Shown here in pieces: positions 29,655 through 32,144 of a stretch of 32,144 nt of DNA. A program made the translations under genes and the position numbers. Position 1 is the stretch's first letter, and every line of letters begins with the position of its first letter. The stretch lies in the NCBI GenBank assembly GCA_003427395.1, contig BFEA01000768.1, positions 235,564 to 267,707 on the forward strand, written 5' to 3'. The stretch comes from Chara braunii. Taxonomy: Eukaryota > Streptophyta > Charophyceae > Charales > Characeae. Below the pieces are notes generated by a model that saw only the letters and a program-made list of their open reading frames with translations, did not search any database and had not been told where the DNA came from.

Positions 29655-31175
29655 ACGAAAAAATAAAGTTTCTCCTCCACACTTTTGCACCCCTGTAAAC
29701 CCCTGATCTGCTTTGTCGTTCCGGCAAGCTGACGCATTGTCAAGGTTGACTTCCAGTCTACGTTGCATAACATACATGTACGGGTCCTTTCCGTACGAAA
29801 CGTATAGGTAATATCTGTACGAGATCTGTATGGGGACCTATACAGGAACCTGTACGTTTTGTACACCCCCCGTACGAAAAAAAAAAAAAAAAAAAAACAT
29901 TAAAAAAATATGAAAAAATACTATGTGATGCAACAGGAACAAAACAAGCAACATTTGGTCGAGCATCATCCACAGATTCTTATTATAATTTGAGAGAAAA
30001 AAAAATACCAGATTAAAAAAATAAAAATAAAAAAAGGCGAAAGGGGTTCCTAGTGTACAAGTAGCGTACGAGTAGAGTACGAGTACATGAGTATGAATCC
30101 GTACTCATATGAGGGTGCGTACAAGTGGCAACGCAACTTCCAATGTTCGGACACAAACGGTAGGTTGCCTGACATAAAAAAGTGACAGCAATTGCTCAAA
30201 CTGTAGAAAAGAATGTTGGCAATGCATCAGCTGGTTGAAATAAAAAACCAGAACGGAGGGGGGGTTAGGATGCCATATGTGCATGAGGCAAACTTTGTTC
30301 ATGAAGTTGCCGTGCACAAGTAAATTTGTTATGTCCGCAGAATAAGAATGGCGAGAATGCGTCGACGGGTCCAAAGCAGAATCTGGCGGATTAAAGTTGT
30401 CGAAGTTTGTCAGGATCCGAACTTGTCAGTGATAGGATTTTCTGCCACTGTAGAGATGAGTGTGTTGAGAGGACAGGTCAACCATTCATTTCTCGACTCT
30501 ATAAGACAACCATCCCTGCTACGAGTTGCCGAAGAAATAACAAACGTCCGAGGGTTTAATGGGGGGGAGGGAGGAGGTCGCTTCGAGGCACAAGGGGCAT
30601 TTCTTACTCCAAATCCAAAAAAACACGACATTGCGACGATGGCAGTGACGACGTCCTAGTGTTCGACGAATATCGATTGACAGAGTTGACAGAGAGGATC
30701 TCGCAGTGGTGAAATTAAAAGTTCGACGTGATCTGGATAGAAGAAGAGCACTGTGACAGAACAAAACGACCGTTTATATTTCGATCGTAAAAGTAGACAC
30801 TGCCAGCGCATGAGGTCAGCGTAATGACAAACAATAATAGGGTTATTTGGTGGGCGGTGCTAAGGGGTCCAAGTAGCATGTTTTTTTTCCCTACCAAACA
30901 TAGTGAAGCACGCGGCACGCACAACATAATTGACAGTGTTTGCCAAAATTAGGATGTTGTGGAATTGCAGGCTGGTGAGACGAAGCATCTGGTGGAGGCC
31001 GTTAGCCGAAGTCCGCCTGTACCTGAACTTGTCAGAGATGCGATTCCCGCAACTGCAGTGATGGGTCCGTCGGAAGGACATGTTAGCCATTTAAGTGTGG
31101 ATTATCGAAGACAAATATCCGTGCTACCAGCTGCCATTGGAAAGAAAAATTAGTTTGAGGGTTTAGGTGGGGTTG
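29655..31175. repeat. Higher-order tandem array, unit 2
   Basis: It carries the same blocks as unit 1: CACCCCTGTAAACC (29689), CAAACTGTAGAAAA (30199), AATGCATCAGCT (30220), AGGATCCGAACTTGTCA (30412), GACGTCCTAGTGTTCGAC (30649) and GGATCTCGCAGTGGTG (30696). Sub-monomers start near 30403 and 31002. It is longer than unit 1 because of an insertion at about 29762-30135. Identity to unit 1 looks about 80% by eye. Confidence 0.8.
29762..30135. mobile_element. GTACG-rich insertion inside array unit 2
   Basis: Unit 1 has no counterpart of this ~370-bp block. It begins with TGTACGGG...CCGTACGAAACG motifs, continues through an A20-type run and AT-rich DNA, and ends with repeated GTACGAGTA/GTACTCAT strings that can pair with one another. 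Similar but non-identical bases flank it (CTTCCAGTCTACGTTGC on the left, GCAACGCAACTTCCAATGTTC on the right). A non-autonomous transposon is likely but not proven. Confidence 0.45.
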
Positions 31176-31850
31176 TGGGGAAGCACAAGCAATATTCTTT
31201 TTCCAAGTCCGAACAAGCAAAAGAAAGCGTTCATGAAGTAGGCGTCATCCTCATAGTTCTCTCCGTAGATCGACGGACCGAATTGAAAGTGTGGATGATG
31301 TAGTGGAATAATATCTCTACGCAACGGGGGGTTAAGAGGGGTGAAGGCGGGGTCACAAGGGTTATCTCGATTACTGGCAACTGGGTTATATTCGATCTAG
31401 TGGAATAATATCTCGCATGTAGAGACAATGAGGAGTTGCGGGCGGGTGTTGCGAAGGATTTTGTGCAACTCGTTGCTCGAAGTTTGTCAGTAGTTGAACT
31501 TGTCGGAGATGGAATTCCTTGGTCTATAGTGATATGTTCGTCAGTTGTTTGGTTTGTTGAATGGTGAGGACAAATATTAGTGATACCAGCTGTTGAGTTA
31601 AAGAAAAACAAGTTTTGGGGTGTAGACGGGGTCGAGAGAGGCACAAGCGACATTTCTTTTAGACATCCGAAGAAGCAAAAAAATGTGTTCACGAAGATGA
31701 ATTCGTCCGCGTGGTTGTCTTGGCAGATCAACATACGAAATTGCCAGCGTGGATCTCGCAATTGAAGAATATCCAAGTTCAACAAGATTCGAACTTGATA
31801 GAAGGTATCCCGCTATTGCAGCGAGTCGGGAGTGTAGTAAAGCATTAACC
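31176..31850. repeat. Higher-order tandem array, partial unit 3
   Basis: Blocks typical of the sub-monomer recur: TCGAAGTTTGTCAG, TGAACTTGTCGGAGATGG, GGACAAATATTAGTGATACCAGCTG (in two parts) and GAGGCACAAGCGACATTTCTTTT (in two parts), from about 31474. A worn further copy starts near 31785 (GATTCGAACTTGATAGAAGG). Minus-strand open frames across it are composition artefacts. Confidence 0.65.
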
Positions 31851-32144
31851 AAACTAGGTGAACGTTCTTGTTTCGATTGCGGCAGGTAACATCACCAGTA
31901 CATTAGTTCGCCGAAATCACAAATCGCAACAGGGGTTTTGTAGAGGGGTCAAGCAACTATATATCACCCGCGGCCGTGACCGCGGGGTCAAGCTCGGAGG
32001 GCAACCGAGTTCATGGCCTCATCAGCAGTTGGGGTCGGCCGCATAGTGGCCATGTTTTTCATGGATTTTTTCCGTCGAAAATAATAGGCAAAAAAAAAAA
32101 AAAAGTTGTAAGGTTTTTCAAACCGTACAACCCCATATTTGTTT
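31851..32144. other. Window end: no gene; small palindrome and A14 run
   Basis: ACCCGCGG-CCGTGA-CCGCGGGGT near 31969 is a short GC-rich hairpin. An A14 run lies at about 32091. The array blocks fade out after 31860. Nothing else was recognised. Confidence 0.45.

Noticed and set aside
31231-31785. 184-codon minus-strand open frame
   Set aside because: It lies across tandem-array sequence, and the equivalent frame is not kept in the other array units.

Overview
This window looks like a piece of a large, repeat-rich eukaryotic nuclear genome. There is no convincing host gene, no rRNA and no complete tRNA. Almost everything recognisable is a decayed transposable element, a satellite or minisatellite, or a low-complexity tract. 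The pol sequence resembles Ty3/Gypsy elements of streptophytes and green algae. A charophyte alga such as Chara is my guess, made from memory of family flavour and not shown by the sequence.

Layout, left to right. Positions 1-1939 are AT-rich DNA carrying GC-rich hairpins, including three copies of a ~62-bp two-stem repeat. Positions 1940-~5100 (element E1) hold two tandem, diverged copies (A and B) of an unrecognised ORF and one ORF of a second unrecognised family (D). Copy A is interrupted by a 507-bp foldback element. A tRNA-Ala-like half lies at 5216. Positions 6233-9510 are mostly tandem repeats: a (GA)n run with ambiguous bases beside it, a 53-bp purine-rich minisatellite, two hairpins, a 172-bp satellite with an exact period, and a GAA-rich tract. 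Positions 10655-12800 are a 1.4-kb direct duplication with a nested 162-bp repeat and a 26-bp minisatellite.

Positions 13399-23873 (element E2) are a decayed Ty3/Gypsy-like retroelement, all on the plus strand. About 3.7 kb of tightly packed accessory ORFs comes first (C, ORF2, ORF3, ORF4, ORF5, D1, D2, ORF8). A 26-bp minisatellite and a leader follow, then gag with a CCHC knuckle, an aspartic protease, reverse transcriptase (FLDD), RNase H and a D,D-35-E integrase with a GPF-type C-terminus. C is a distant relative of A and B, and D1 and D2 are relatives of E1's D. E1 and E2 therefore appear to share one accessory-gene set that is not part of the standard gag-pol plan. This is the most unusual content of the window.

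Positions 23874-28555 have no recognisable gene. Positions 28560-31850 are a diverged higher-order tandem array (monomers of roughly 470-620 bp arranged in pairs), broken once by a GTACG-rich insertion. I found no LTR pair for E2.

The pol reading frame stays mostly in one phase but carries 13 stops. Several sit at Gln or Trp positions that are almost invariant in the family, so C-to-T or G-to-A decay is the simplest explanation. All alignments were done by eye.
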